Of a stretch of 64,000 bases of DNA, positions 44,083 through 53,075 are shown piece after piece; position 1 is the stretch's first letter, and the number at the start of each line of letters is the position of its first letter. The DNA is taken from positions 7,461,001-7,525,000 of the forward strand of contig NZ_JAPEPW010000001.1 of assembly GCF_026339955.1 (NCBI RefSeq), given 5' to 3'. A program made the position numbers and the translations under genes. This stretch comes from Streptomyces sp. NBC_01549 (GTDB taxonomy: Bacteria > Actinomycetota > Actinomycetes > Streptomycetales > Streptomycetaceae). The notes under the pieces are model-generated. The model ran no database searches, was not told the DNA's origin, and saw nothing but the letters and a program-made list of their open reading frames with translations.

Positions 44083-45201
44083 TCATCGCCCGGCGCCCAG
44101 GCCCTTGAGCCCGTCGTAGGCCGCCATCACCACCTCGAGTCCCCGGTAGTCGTCCCCGGTCTCGCGCATCTGGTTCGTCACGTACGACACCGCCATGCGC
44201 GCGTCGGGCTCGATCATGACCGTCGAGCCGCCCCAGCCACTCCAGCCGTAGGTGTTGCCGAACAGGCCGTACCCCATGCCGTACCGCATCGGCATGCCCA
44301 GGATGTGGTCCTCGCCGCGGAACTGTTCCTCCCACGCACGGTCGCAGCCCGCCCGCGACAGCAGCCGCACGCCACGCGTCGTTCCGCCGCACGCCATCAC
44401 CGACTGCACGAGCGCGACCGAGCGGGCATTGCCGAACCCGCTCGCCGCGGGGATCTGCGCGCGGCGCCAGGCGACGCTGTTCCCGTCACGGACCCGTATC
44501 CCGCCTTCAACGGCAGGAGTTGAGGTTTTGCCGGGCGCGCTCGCGACGTAGTCCTCGTCGCGCGACAGCGGCGGGATCGAGAGCGCGACCCGGTGGTCGT
44601 GTTCGGCGGACAGCCCGATGTGGAAGTCCGCGACCAGCGGCCCGGCCACCTCGTCGGCGAAGAACTCACCCAGGGTGCGGCCGGTGATCCGGCGCACGAC
44701 CTCGCCGACCAGGAACCCCTGGGTGAGGGAGTGGTATCCCGCCGTGGTGCCCGGCTCCCACTGCGGAGCCTGCGCGGCGAGCCGCGCCGTGGCGGACGGC
44801 CAGTCGTAGAGATCGTCGGCCGTTGTCGACCCGTCCCAGTCGGGCAGGCCCGCGGTGTGCGCGAGCAGATGCCGCACCAGCACCCCGCCCTTGCCCGCCG
44901 CGGCGAACTCCGGCCAGTACCGGGCGACCGGCGCGGTCAGGTCGAGCTCGCCGCGGTCGGCCAGGACGAGGGCACACAGTGCCGTCATCGTCTTGGTGAC
45001 CGACCAGACGCCTGCGATCGTGTCGCGTTGCCACGGGTTCGTGCGGTCCGCGTCGGCGAATCCACCCCAGACGTCCACCACCGGCTCGCCGTCCACGAAG
45101 ACCGCCACCGAGGCACCCACGTCCCCGGCGTCCAGCAACTCGGCCAGCGCGTCGGGTACCGCGGAGAACAGATCGTCGTACGAACCCTGAATCTCGGCCA
45201 T
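44083..45201 (-). CDS. Serine hydrolase, beta-lactamase/EstB family
   Basis: A 372-residue class C beta-lactamase-like esterase. The catalytic SVTK (Ser-x-x-Lys) is at about 66-69 and the tyrosine motif YHS is near residue 155. The C-terminal WSGWGGSTVMIEPDARMAVSY replaces the KTG box. No signal peptide, so it is probably a cytoplasmic esterase such as EstB-type or acyl hydrolases. The ATG at 45201 gives MAEIQGSYDDLFSAVPDAL, the normal start for this group. Confidence 0.9.
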   Translation of the reverse strand: MAEIQGSYDDLFSAVPDALAELLDAGDVGASVAVFVDGEPVVDVWGGFADADRTNPWQRDTIAGVWSVTKTMTALCALVLADRGELDLTAPVARYWPEFAAAGKGGVLVRHLLAHTAGLPDWDGSTTADDLYDWPSATARLAAQAPQWEPGTTAGYHSLTQGFLVGEVVRRITGRTLGEFFADEVAGPLVADFHIGLSAEHDHRVALSIPPLSRDEDYVASAPGKTSTPAVEGGIRVRDGNSVAWRRAQIPAASGFGNARSVALVQSVMACGGTTRGVRLLSRAGCDRAWEEQFRGEDHILGMPMRYGMGYGLFGNTYGWSGWGGSTVMIEPDARMAVSYVTNQMRETGDDYRGLEVVMAAYDGLKGLGAGR

Positions 45202-45311
45202 GCGTGGAACCTAGCCCGCACCGCACCACCACGGTCAACCGAATTTCCGGCACGACACCGCGCCCGGCGCGTGTGCCACTCCTGGATGACATCGCTTGGT
45301 ACCGCGGCCCG

Positions 45312-46118
45312 TCACCGGTGAGGCATGGGGCGGACGGTGAGGATCTGCTGGGCGTGTCCGACGGGGCCGTTGAGGTCGTGCAGGACGGTGCTCGTGAGGC
45401 CCTGGCCGGTGGGGCCGAAGGTGACCGTGGTGTCCAAGCCGGTCCAGTGGCCCTCGGGTTGGCGGTGGAGGTGGACCGTCAGGTCGACGTTGGGGTACAT
45501 CCAGGCGGTGGGCGGCTGTCGTACGGCGATGCCGTTCGCGGTGTCGACGAGGGCGAGGTAGGACGCGAGCGTGCTGCTGGGCTCGCCGGCGACGAGGTCG
45601 ACGCGGGTGGAGATCCAGGCGGTCGTGCGGCCCGGCGCGGGTGGTGCGAGCGGGCGGACGTCCAGGGAGGCGATGTACCCGCCGGGCCACACCGAGGTCA
45701 TCGGCCACGGGGCGAGCGCCTCGGGAGGGACGAGCCGGTCGTCGGGGCCGGCGGCGACGGCCGAGGTGTCGACGGTGGCGAGGAGCCAGGCACGAGCCCG
45801 GACAACGGGCCGGCCGGCGATGAGCACGACGGCTTCGATCAACTCGATGGTGCGGCCTGGACGGACGGTGTCCACCCGGATCTCGCACTCGTCGAGGGCG
45901 AGACGGCCCAGGATGTCGTAACTGATCCGGGCCGGTACCAGGCCGGTGTCCGGTCGCGCGGCCAGGTGGCGATCGATGGCGTGGACGACGAGGCCGCCGA
46001 GCGGGCTGAAGTGCTGTTCGTCGGGGTCCCAGGCGCCGCCCGCGTGGGCCGTCGGCTTGTAGCGGTGCTCGTCGATGCGCTCGTAGTAGCTGTCGGGGAC
46101 CGGGGTGCCGGTGTTCAA
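45312..46118 (-). CDS. Acyl-CoA thioesterase-like protein (double hotdog)
   Basis: About 268 residues with two hotdog-like halves. HFSPLGGLVVHAIDRHLAAR is the helix of the first. AWISTRVDLVAGEPSSTLAS, then YLALVDTANG and the C-terminal DTTVTFGPTGQGLTSTVLHD, are typical of the TesB/thioesterase-like superfamily. A rare TTG at 46118 is preferred, as GAGGAGAAA lies just upstream and the domain starts there; the frame remains open upstream without domain character. Substrate unknown. It runs in the same direction as azlCD. Confidence 0.8.
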   Translation of the reverse strand: MNTGTPVPDSYYERIDEHRYKPTAHAGGAWDPDEQHFSPLGGLVVHAIDRHLAARPDTGLVPARISYDILGRLALDECEIRVDTVRPGRTIELIEAVVLIAGRPVVRARAWLLATVDTSAVAAGPDDRLVPPEALAPWPMTSVWPGGYIASLDVRPLAPPAPGRTTAWISTRVDLVAGEPSSTLASYLALVDTANGIAVRQPPTAWMYPNVDLTVHLHRQPEGHWTGLDTTVTFGPTGQGLTSTVLHDLNGPVGHAQQILTVRPMPHR

Positions 46119-46165
46119 CGGACGTTTCTCCTCGGGCTGTTCGCAGGGCTCGTCAAGGGGGCTAA

Positions 46166-46197
46166 GGGGCAAAGAGTCAAAGGGGCAAAGAGTCAAA
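46166..46197. repeat. 16-bp tandem repeat overlapping the azlD stop
   Basis: GGGGCAAAGAGTCAAA occurs twice in tandem (46166-46181 and 46182-46197). The stop codon of azlD (46193-46195) falls inside the second copy. Copy-number change would alter the spacer before the thioesterase gene. Confidence 0.85.
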
Positions 46198-46519
46198 GGG
46201 TGTTGAGCAGGACGACGTAGACGGCGGTGCCTATGCCCACGCTCAGGATCGTGCGGCGGCCGAAGCCCAGATGGACGCCGATGGTGACGGCGACCGCGAG
46301 CAGCGCATACCGCGTTCCGTGCGGGTCGTGCGTGATCGCGCCGTGCAGGGCCGTCACGGCGAGGATCGCGAGGATGCCGACCGGCATCCACACCGACAGC
46401 TGCCGCACCATCGCCGAGCCGCGCAGGGTGCGCAGCACCGCGAAGGGCAGGGCACGCAGGGCCAGGGTGATGCTGAAGACGATCGCCAGGACGGCGACGA
46501 GGTACGGGGTGCTAGGCAT
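46193..46519 (-). CDS. azlD: AzlD-like branched-chain amino acid exporter subunit
   Basis: A 108-residue membrane protein with three to four helices (AVLAIVFSITLALRALPFAV, then MPVGILAILAVTALHG), typical of AzlD. With AzlC it exports branched-chain amino acids or their analogues (BrnFE-type system). Its ATG overlaps the azlC stop by 8 bp, so the two are coupled. It ends in a tandem 16-bp repeat. Confidence 0.9.
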   Translation of the reverse strand: MPSTPYLVAVLAIVFSITLALRALPFAVLRTLRGSAMVRQLSVWMPVGILAILAVTALHGAITHDPHGTRYALLAVAVTIGVHLGFGRRTILSVGIGTAVYVVLLNTL

Positions 46520-47171
46520 CGGCGGTCTCCTGGGTGGGCCGGCGAGCAGTGAGCGTGTGGCGCACCAGCAGCAGGCCGACGAACATCAGCAACGCGGTGA
46601 ACATGGCGAGGCCGGGCGTCAGTACGAGCGCGACGGTGGCACTCGCACCGGCGAACAGGACGGAGGGAATCTCGCCGCGGGAGCGGAGCGCGTCCAGGGT
46701 GAGCACGGTGAACAGGGCGCACAGAGCGAACTCCAGACCCTTGATCGGCGCGGGCAGCGCGGCGCCGAGCGCGACCCCGACCAGACCGCCGCCGACCCAG
46801 TAGGTCTCGCAGGCGATCTGCATCGCCAGCAGCCGGGCCGCCGAGCGTTCCGCCTCGGGCAGGGAGGCGTTCACGGCGTACGCCTCGTCGATCATGGCGG
46901 CCAGCGGAGTGACGGTGGCCATCATGCCGACCAGCAGCAGTTCCAGCGAGCCGGCGAACGCGGCCAGGGACAGGGCGGGAGCGAGCCACCAGGGGAGGCC
47001 GGCCTGGATGATCAGCAGGCCGAGGGCGATGCCCAGGGGGAAGATCCCGAGACCCGCGGAGAAGGAGTCGCGGACTCCCAGGGTGATCTGGTGGCGCCGG
47101 TCGGCTGGAGCCCGAGCCGCGACCGGGGCGGCGTCCGGTGTGGCTGTGCGGGACGGAACGTGGTGGTGCAT
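46512..47171 (-). CDS. azlC: AzlC-like branched-chain amino acid exporter subunit
   Basis: About 219 residues, with some seven membrane helices after a polar start. RDSFSAGLGIFPLGIALGLL and PALSLAAFAGSLELLLVGMM are the AzlC family signature region. The start is ATG 47171 (MHHHVPSRTA); 47201 is an alternative. It diverges from an Lrp-family regulator across an 80-bp space with an inverted repeat, the same arrangement as lrp-brnFE of Corynebacterium. Confidence 0.9.
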   Translation of the reverse strand: MHHHVPSRTATPDAAPVAARAPADRRHQITLGVRDSFSAGLGIFPLGIALGLLIIQAGLPWWLAPALSLAAFAGSLELLLVGMMATVTPLAAMIDEAYAVNASLPEAERSAARLLAMQIACETYWVGGGLVGVALGAALPAPIKGLEFALCALFTVLTLDALRSRGEIPSVLFAGASATVALVLTPGLAMFTALLMFVGLLLVRHTLTARRPTQETADA

Positions 47172-47210
47172 GTGTTTATCGTCCCGGAAATCGCATGACA
47201 TGTGGTTGCA

Positions 47211-47245
47211 AAGATTGCTCGTCGGGTGGTCCGGAGTGCAATCTT
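47211..47245. promoter_or_regulatory. Inverted repeat between azlC and the Lrp regulator
   Basis: AAGATTGC (47211-47218) and GCAATCTT (47238-47245) are exact complements, 19 bp apart, just before the regulator ATG at 47251. Candidate Lrp/AsnC binding site controlling both divergent units. Confidence 0.55.
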
Positions 47246-47250
47246 CTGCC

Positions 47251-47688
47251 ATGGATGCGATCGATCTGGCAATCATTGCCGAGCTGGAGCGGGACGGGCG
47301 GCTGACCAACGTCGCGCTGGCGCAGCGGGTCGGGCTCACGACCGGGCCGTGCCTGCGGCGCGTCCAGCGACTGGAGGCCGACGGGGTCATCCGCGGGTAC
47401 CGGGCTGTCATCGAGCCCACCGCCGTGGGCCGCTCCTTCGAGGTGCTCATCGACCTCAGCCTCGAAGCCCAGGACGCGGAGACGGTCGAGCGCTTCGAGC
47501 GGACCCTGACGCAGGCCGAGGAGGTCATCGAACTGCGCAGGCTGTTCGGCAGCCCGGACTACTTCGTACGCGTGGCAGTCGCGGACCTGCCCGCCTACGA
47601 GACCTTCCTCAGCCGGCACGTCATGACCATTCCTCGGATCAAGAACGTCACCTCGCACTTCACGATGAAGACCGTGAAGCCGGCCTGA
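47251..47688 (+). CDS. Lrp/AsnC-family transcriptional regulator
   Basis: A 145-residue feast/famine regulator. The N-terminal helix-turn-helix (MDAIDLAIIAELERDGRLTN, then LAQRVGLTTGPCLRRVQRLE) is followed by a RAM ligand-binding domain with RRLFGSPDYFVRVAVADLPA. It most likely senses branched-chain or other amino acids and activates the divergent azlCD exporter, by analogy with Lrp-BrnFE. The ATG at 47251 matches the family start. Confidence 0.93.
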   Translation: MDAIDLAIIAELERDGRLTNVALAQRVGLTTGPCLRRVQRLEADGVIRGYRAVIEPTAVGRSFEVLIDLSLEAQDAETVERFERTLTQAEEVIELRRLFGSPDYFVRVAVADLPAYETFLSRHVMTIPRIKNVTSHFTMKTVKPA

Positions 47689-47838
47689 CGGAATGATCCG
47701 ACGCCACCTGCCCCAGAGCGATGTGCTCGCTGAGCATTCGGGTGAGGACGCCGGTGTGTCCGACCTCGAGGTGCCACGAAGGAGGCGAGCGTCGCCCCAG
47801 CGCGGCGGGCCGCGTGCGGTGCCGCCCGCCGGGAGGGT

Positions 47839-48767
47839 TCAATGGGAGTTGGCCAGCAACTGCTCCGCCAGCGTCCAGAGCCGTCGTGCGTTGTCCGGGT
47901 CGACGGCGTAGCGTGCGACACCCTGCAGCGTGCCGGAGCGACGTTCGATGACCTCGGTTTCGTCGCAGTCGACGAAGTAGCGGCCGCCGACGCCTTCGAG
48001 GAGCGGGGACGTGGCGAGAAGCACCGAGGTGGCGGCGCCCTGCTCGACGGTCTTGATGAAGTGGGCCGGAACCCTCCCGCTGCCGCGGCCGCCGGTGTGG
48101 CGCTGGAGGTTGGTGTAAATGGCGCCCGGCGTCAGCGCGTTGGCGGTGATGCCGTCGCCGCCCCAGCGCCGGGTCGCCTCCAGCGCGAAGAGGACACCCG
48201 CGGTCTTGGACTGACCGTAGGCGAGCCATGGATCGTAGGGACGGAAAGCGAAGTTGACGTCGTCGAACACCACCGGGGACTGCTGATGACCCGTGGAGCT
48301 GACCACGACGATGCAGGCGGCGCCGTCGGCGGCCAACGCGTCGTGCAGGCCAGTGGCGAGAGCGAAGTGGCCGAGGTGGTTGGTGGCGAACTGCCGCTCC
48401 CAGCCCTGTTCGGTGTACTCCTCGGGACAGGCCATGACACCCGCGTTGTTCACCAGCACGTGCAGGGGCCCTCCCAGGCGGCGGTGAAAGCGGCGACGGA
48501 CGCGGGATCCGCCAGGTTCAGATGTGCGACACGCACCTCCTGGTTGCCGGTCGAACCGGTGATGTCCTTGGCGACACGTTCACCCGCCGCCATGTCCTGG
48601 ACGGCGAGGGTGACTTCCGCACCGGTACCGGCCAGGGCGCGGGCCGTTGCCGCCCCGAGGCCGGACGAGGCTCCGGTCACCACCACGCGGCGGCCGGTGA
48701 GGTCGATTCCCTGCGCGAGCTCGGTGGCCGTGCTGGAGAAACCGAACGGGGTCGTGATGATGCTCAA
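47839..48767 (-). pseudogene. Short-chain dehydrogenase, single-base frameshift
   Basis: The N-terminal frame from 48767 has VVVTGASSGLGAATARALAG, the NAD(P) loop, and ends near 48465. The rest continues in the next frame: LVNNAGVMA, VVVSSTGHQQ, then YGQSKTAGV (catalytic Tyr and Lys). At 48465-48468 the coding strand has one C too few in a C run, so CCC CTG CAC GTG is lost. Restored, it is an SDR of about 310 residues resembling retinol/oxidoreductase-type SDRs. This homopolymer error may be a sequencing artefact. Confidence 0.8.
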
Positions 48768-48857
48768 GGGTGAACTCCTTGCCGTGTGCTGAAGTTGCCA
48801 TGCGCTGAAGTCGCCGTGCGCACGAGTCGCTGTGCCGGTGCGCGCGGCCTTCTGTGG

Positions 48858-49745
48858 TCAAGGCCTGACCAGTTGGTCCTGCTCCGTCGGCGGAGTCCCG
48901 CCGCGCCAGGGCAGGGCCTTGCCGAAGCGGATCAGCTCGCCGTAGAGGGCGGGATCGACTTGCTCGGCGAAGACCAGGTCGAGCACCGCACGGGCGGCCT
49001 CGGAAGGGGACTGGGCCTGGCTGAAGTCGCTGAACCAGGGCCGGGAGGTGGCCGTGTCGACCATGCCGGGGCACACGGAGGCGATCAGGATGTTGTCGGC
49101 GAGGTCGTGCTCGCGGCGCTCGGCCGCGACCGCGCGGACAGCGGCGACCTGGGCCACCTTCGAGGGCACGTTCAGCCAGCGTGGCCAGCCCGACTCCTCG
49201 GCGGTCTTGTTGTGGATGACGCTGCGCCAGGATTCGACGGCGTACTCGACCTGGTCGAGGCTCGCGCCGTCGAACAGGTGGTGCAGCCGTGGATCGAGGT
49301 GGCCGAGAGTGCCCAGGCTGCTGGCCACGACGATCAGCCGACCGCCCGGGCGCAGGACGGGGCCGTACGAGCGCAGGACAGCGTGGGTGGCGGTGTTCGA
49401 GACATCGATGACTTCGTCGGCGCGTTCGGCCTGGGACTCGTCGGGCAGTATCCGGGCGACGGCGTTGGAGATCACGACGTCGACCCCGCTGTGCCGTGTC
49501 CGGAGCTCGTCGGCGAGCTTGGCGATGGCGTCGGTGTCGGTGACGTCCAGGACCCGGCCCTGGACGTGGCTGCGTGTGCCGGGCAGTTGCGCCACTTCGC
49601 GGGCGGCGTCCGAGACGCGCCGGTGGTGGCGGCCGGTGAGCAGCACAAGGTCGTCCGGGCCCATGCGGGCCGCCAGCCCTTCGGCGAGTGCGCGTCCGAG
49701 TCCCTGGTTCGCGCCCGTGACGAGGGCGATTCGTGAACTGTCCAT
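48858..49745 (-). CDS. Short-chain dehydrogenase/reductase
   Basis: A 295-residue SDR of the carbonyl-reductase-like group. IALVTGANQGLGRALAEGLA is the cofactor motif TGxxxGxG (about 10-17), and DVVISNAVARI replaces NNAG. A Tyr/Lys pair cannot be placed with certainty: the segment VEYAVESWRSVIHNKTAEES is where it might be. Start 49745 (MDSSRIALVTG) fits the family. It is divergent from the LysR regulator and is probably its target. Confidence 0.85.
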   Translation of the reverse strand: MDSSRIALVTGANQGLGRALAEGLAARMGPDDLVLLTGRHHRRVSDAAREVAQLPGTRSHVQGRVLDVTDTDAIAKLADELRTRHSGVDVVISNAVARILPDESQAERADEVIDVSNTATHAVLRSYGPVLRPGGRLIVVASSLGTLGHLDPRLHHLFDGASLDQVEYAVESWRSVIHNKTAEESGWPRWLNVPSKVAQVAAVRAVAAERREHDLADNILIASVCPGMVDTATSRPWFSDFSQAQSPSEAARAVLDLVFAEQVDPALYGELIRFGKALPWRGGTPPTEQDQLVRP

Positions 49746-49833
49746 GCATGCCACGCTAGAAACGCCGATGCCATGAGTCCAACGAGATTTAGGCACAGCT
49801 AGTATGCGTAATCATCATGGATTTGGAATCGCC

Positions 49834-50787
49834 ATGGACTTCACGGATGTGTCGCTGACCGCGCTGCGCGTCTTCCGCGCCGTGGCCGAACAGGGGACTT
49901 TCACCGCGGCCGCGTCGTCGCTGGGCTATACCCAGTCCGCGGTGTCCCGGCAGATCGCCGCGATCGAACGCGTGGCAGGGGCAGAGCTGCTGGAGCGGCG
50001 GCGCGACGGAGTACGGCTGACCGCGGCCGGCCTCGTCGTCATGCGCCGCGCGACGACCGTGCTCGACGAGATCGACGCGACCGCGCGCGAACTGTCCGGC
50101 CTGCCGAGGCAAACCGGTACGGTCCGGCTGGGGTGGTTCCCCAGTGCCGGGGCCGTACTGCTGCCCCAGGCCCTGGTCGCGCTGCGCCGTACGGACCCCG
50201 GCCTTCACATCGTCAGCCGAGAAGGCAGCACCCCGGCGCTCGTGCGCGCCGTGCGGGCCGGCAGCCTGGATCTCGCCCTCCTGGCGTCGGCGCCACCGTT
50301 TCGCCCGCCGGACGCCGAGTCGCCCCCACTGGTGCTGAACACGCTCACCGAACGCGCGCTGTGTCTGGCGGTGCCCGCCGCCCACCCGCTCGCCCGCGGC
50401 GCCTTCGTCGACGTGGCCGACTTGCGTGGTCAGCGCTGGATCGCGGGCTCCTCCTCCGGCGAGGACCGGCTGATGGGGGTGTGGCCAGGTCTGGACGAAC
50501 GGCCCGAGATCGCGCACACCGCCCGTGACTGGCTGGCCAAGCTTCACCTCGTCGCCGCCGGGTGCGGGCTGACCACCGTGCCGCCCGCACTCGCCTCCGC
50601 CGCGCCGCCAGGTGTACGCATCCTGCCCGTGCGTGGTGGGCCCCAGGAGCAGCGGCGCCTGTTCCTGGCCCGTCTTCCCCACCCGCCGACCGATGCGGTC
50701 ACCCGCGTGGCAGCCGCCCTCCGTGCCGCGGCCCTCGACGGCGACGCGCCGGGCTCAGACGGGTCCTCAGGCGCTGCTCGTACCTGA
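49834..50787 (+). CDS. LysR-family transcriptional regulator
   Basis: About 317 residues. The N-terminal winged helix (ALRVFRAVAEQGTFTAAASS, then QSAVSRQIAAIERVAGAELL) is followed by a PBP2-type effector domain starting near GTVRLGWFPSAGAVLLPQAL. ATG 49834 (MDFTDVSLTAL) matches the family start; an earlier in-frame ATG at 49804 is possible. It is divergent from the SDR at 49745, with about 90 bp between. Its last 21 bp overlap the convergent chimeric ORF. Confidence 0.92.
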   Translation: MDFTDVSLTALRVFRAVAEQGTFTAAASSLGYTQSAVSRQIAAIERVAGAELLERRRDGVRLTAAGLVVMRRATTVLDEIDATARELSGLPRQTGTVRLGWFPSAGAVLLPQALVALRRTDPGLHIVSREGSTPALVRAVRAGSLDLALLASAPPFRPPDAESPPLVLNTLTERALCLAVPAAHPLARGAFVDVADLRGQRWIAGSSSGEDRLMGVWPGLDERPEIAHTARDWLAKLHLVAAGCGLTTVPPALASAAPPGVRILPVRGGPQEQRRLFLARLPHPPTDAVTRVAAALRAAALDGDAPGSDGSSGAART

Positions 50788-52455
50788 GTCACTCGGGGCG
50801 ACACGGACTTTGACGTTCTTCATCAGTGGCTGAGCGCTTTGTGTGCTGTAGTCGGCCGCGCCGATGAGGGCGTTCATTTCGGGCATGTACCCCGCCGCGC
50901 AGCCGCGGGGCATGTCGTAGCTCAACGCCCGGTACCCGGTGAGGGAGCGCTTGCTGCCGTCCTTGGAGGTGGCCGTGATGTCGACCAGGCTGCCGGGAGT
51001 GATGCCGCGGGAGCGCATGTCGGCGCGGTTCATGAGGACGAGGGTGCGCAGGTTCTTGATGCCCCGATAGCGGTCGTCGTCGGAGTAGATGGTCGTGTTC
51101 CACTGGTCGTGGGAGCGCATCGTCTGCAGAACCAGCATGTCGTCCTGGGGCACGACGTCCGGCAGCGCGGCGGCGGAGAACTCGGCCCGGCCGGACGGGG
51201 TGAGGAAGACGAGTTCGCGGGCCGGTTGCTTGATCCGGAACCCCAATGGCAGTCGGACGCGGCGGTTGAAGTCCTCGAAGCCGTCCAGGGCTTGGGCCAT
51301 GGTGTCCCGGATGCGGGCCTCCGCCGGACGGGCGGTTGCCGCGTCGCCGCAAAGGGGATACAGGGACGTCAGCTGTGGCAGAAGGGAAGGAAGGCGGCGG
51401 TATCTGAGGGTCAGGAGCCGGGCCTGCGCATGCAGATACCGGGCTGTCGTGGCATCGGGCGTCTGCCGGCGTGCCGAGGTGATCAGGAGTGACCAGGCCA
51501 GATCGGCGAGAAGGACACAGGTCGTGCTCCGCTCGCCGCGTTGCCGGCCGGTTGTCAGGGGACTCAGGCCGAGCGATTGGTACGCCTGGAGGACAGCGGC
51601 GGTTGCCCGGTGCCGTGTGTGCCGCGTTCCATCGGCTCCTCCGCCCGGTTCAAGCAGGCCGGCGAGTTCTCTCAGGGCCACCGCCACCGCGAGGCGCTGC
51701 GGACGGTCCGGGTGTACGGCCCAACCCACCAGAGCCAGTCCCCAGGCCGTGACAGCCCCCGTTGCGGCGAGCCCTGTCTGGGCGAGCACGTCGCCGAGAC
51801 TGACGGCTGGGCCGTTGGCCGCCACGGCGAACGAGAAGAGCATCAGCACGGCACCGAGGCCACTGAGCCGCGTCGCATCGCAGAGGAACTTCGCCAGGCC
51901 GGCCGTCACTGCCATCGCGGCGATCACCACGACAGTGCCGAAACCTCCCGCTCGTGGATCGGTCAGCGCGGCGAGCGCCGCACCGCAGACGACGCACATC
52001 GTCATGGCCACCGCGGCCGCGGCGAGGACGCGGGCGCTACGGCGGTAGGGCAGGTTGCGCCCGAATGTGGTGGTGAAGGCGCCCAGCATGGGATAGACGG
52101 CGAGCGCGGTACGTCCGGAGAACACCAACGCCGATGCGGGCAGTGCCATGGCCAGCGCCGCGCGAAGAGGAGCGCTCCGTCCACCTGGTGCAGGGTGAGC
52201 GCGCCAGGAGGCGAGAGCACGCGCGTCAACCGTGCGGCGGAAGATCCCCGGCCGGCGGCGGCTGAGGCGGGAGAATTGGTGCGGTGACGGTGGGGCATCG
52301 TTGTCCGTCAGGTGGAAGTGCGGTATCCCAGCGGACTTCTTGAGATCAGTGCACGAGGATTCCTGCGAAAAGGTTGATGGCGGTGGCCAGAATACTGGTG
52401 CCGAAGACGTACGACAGCAGTGTGTGCCGTAGCACGATCGAGCGGATCGTCGCAC
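50767..52455 (-). CDS. Chimeric ORF: FUSC-family N-terminal half fused to YdeP-type molybdopterin enzyme tail
   Basis: One continuous frame. From about residue 90 to 375 it is a FUSC-like protein with membrane helices (MALPASALVFSGRTALAVYP) and a soluble ARLLTLRYRRL region. From about 385 it becomes ALDGFEDFNRRVRLPLGFRI and on to IKQPARELVFLTPSGRAEFS, the C-terminal domain of FdhF/YdeP-type molybdopterin oxidoreductases. These families are unrelated, so the junction near 51270-51330 looks like an in-frame deletion between two neighbouring genes. The molybdopterin catalytic part is absent. Start uncertain: it overlaps DUF1345, and ATG 52149 or a start near 52320 is possible. Probably a pseudogene-like fusion. 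Confidence 0.65.
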   Translation of the reverse strand: MRRSARSCYGTHCCRTSSAPVFWPPPSTFSQESSCTDLKKSAGIPHFHLTDNDAPPSPHQFSRLSRRRPGIFRRTVDARALASWRAHPAPGGRSAPLRAALAMALPASALVFSGRTALAVYPMLGAFTTTFGRNLPYRRSARVLAAAAVAMTMCVVCGAALAALTDPRAGGFGTVVVIAAMAVTAGLAKFLCDATRLSGLGAVLMLFSFAVAANGPAVSLGDVLAQTGLAATGAVTAWGLALVGWAVHPDRPQRLAVAVALRELAGLLEPGGGADGTRHTRHRATAAVLQAYQSLGLSPLTTGRQRGERSTTCVLLADLAWSLLITSARRQTPDATTARYLHAQARLLTLRYRRLPSLLPQLTSLYPLCGDAATARPAEARIRDTMAQALDGFEDFNRRVRLPLGFRIKQPARELVFLTPSGRAEFSAAALPDVVPQDDMLVLQTMRSHDQWNTTIYSDDDRYRGIKNLRTLVLMNRADMRSRGITPGSLVDITATSKDGSKRSLTGYRALSYDMPRGCAAGYMPEMNALIGAADYSTQSAQPLMKNVKVRVAPSDSGTSSA

Positions 52456-53014
52456 TTGAGACGTCGGTGTCGGAGACCTGGTAGGTCATACCGAGGTTAT
52501 AGCTGAAGTAGAAGAAGTCCCTGTACGCCGGCGGCTGGTCGGAGTTGAAATCGATTCCGCCCGCGGAAGGCAGGTAGTAGAGGTACGCGTAGCGGGTGGC
52601 GTACATCAGATGCAGTGCCGCCCAGGCCATGAACACGCCGAGCAGCGCCATCGCGGCGTGGCCGCTGTCGGAGTTGCCGAGCAGGAATACCACGATGCCG
52701 ACCAGGCCGCACAGAGCGACCGTGACGACGACGATTTCCTCGGCGATGGGGCGCAGATCCTCGCGTCGGGCGTTACGGCGGGTCGCGACGGCGTCCATTG
52801 GCCACAGCACCATCCAGCCGACCACGACGAAGAATGTCTGGGTCGCGGCGATACCCGAGAGAATGGCCAGCGGTGTGTCGCTCGATAAGCCGACGGCCAC
52901 GCCGACCGCCGCTCCGACGGCGACTGCGGCGGCGAGCCGTGGGACTGCGGAAAGCGACAAACGGATGCTCACGCTCACAAGCCACAACGGTAGTGGGTCG
53001 TAGCTGTTCGGCAC
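52346..53014 (-). CDS. DUF1345 membrane protein
   Basis: A 222-residue integral membrane protein with about six helices. The DUF1345 signature segments FFYFSYNLGMTYQVSDTDVS and IRSIVLRHTLLSYVFGTSIL are near the C terminus. Function unknown; the pattern suggests a relative of potassium-channel-like or small transport proteins, but no selectivity filter is visible. Start ATG 53014. Three direct repeats lie 60-100 bp upstream. Confidence 0.88.
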   Translation of the reverse strand: MPNSYDPLPLWLVSVSIRLSLSAVPRLAAAVAVGAAVGVAVGLSSDTPLAILSGIAATQTFFVVVGWMVLWPMDAVATRRNARREDLRPIAEEIVVVTVALCGLVGIVVFLLGNSDSGHAAMALLGVFMAWAALHLMYATRYAYLYYLPSAGGIDFNSDQPPAYRDFFYFSYNLGMTYQVSDTDVSSATIRSIVLRHTLLSYVFGTSILATAINLFAGILVH

Positions 53015-53075
53015 GGCAAGAGCGGGGTCAGGGGCTTATGGCATCAGGCCGGGTGCGAGTGCTCGGCCTGGGATC

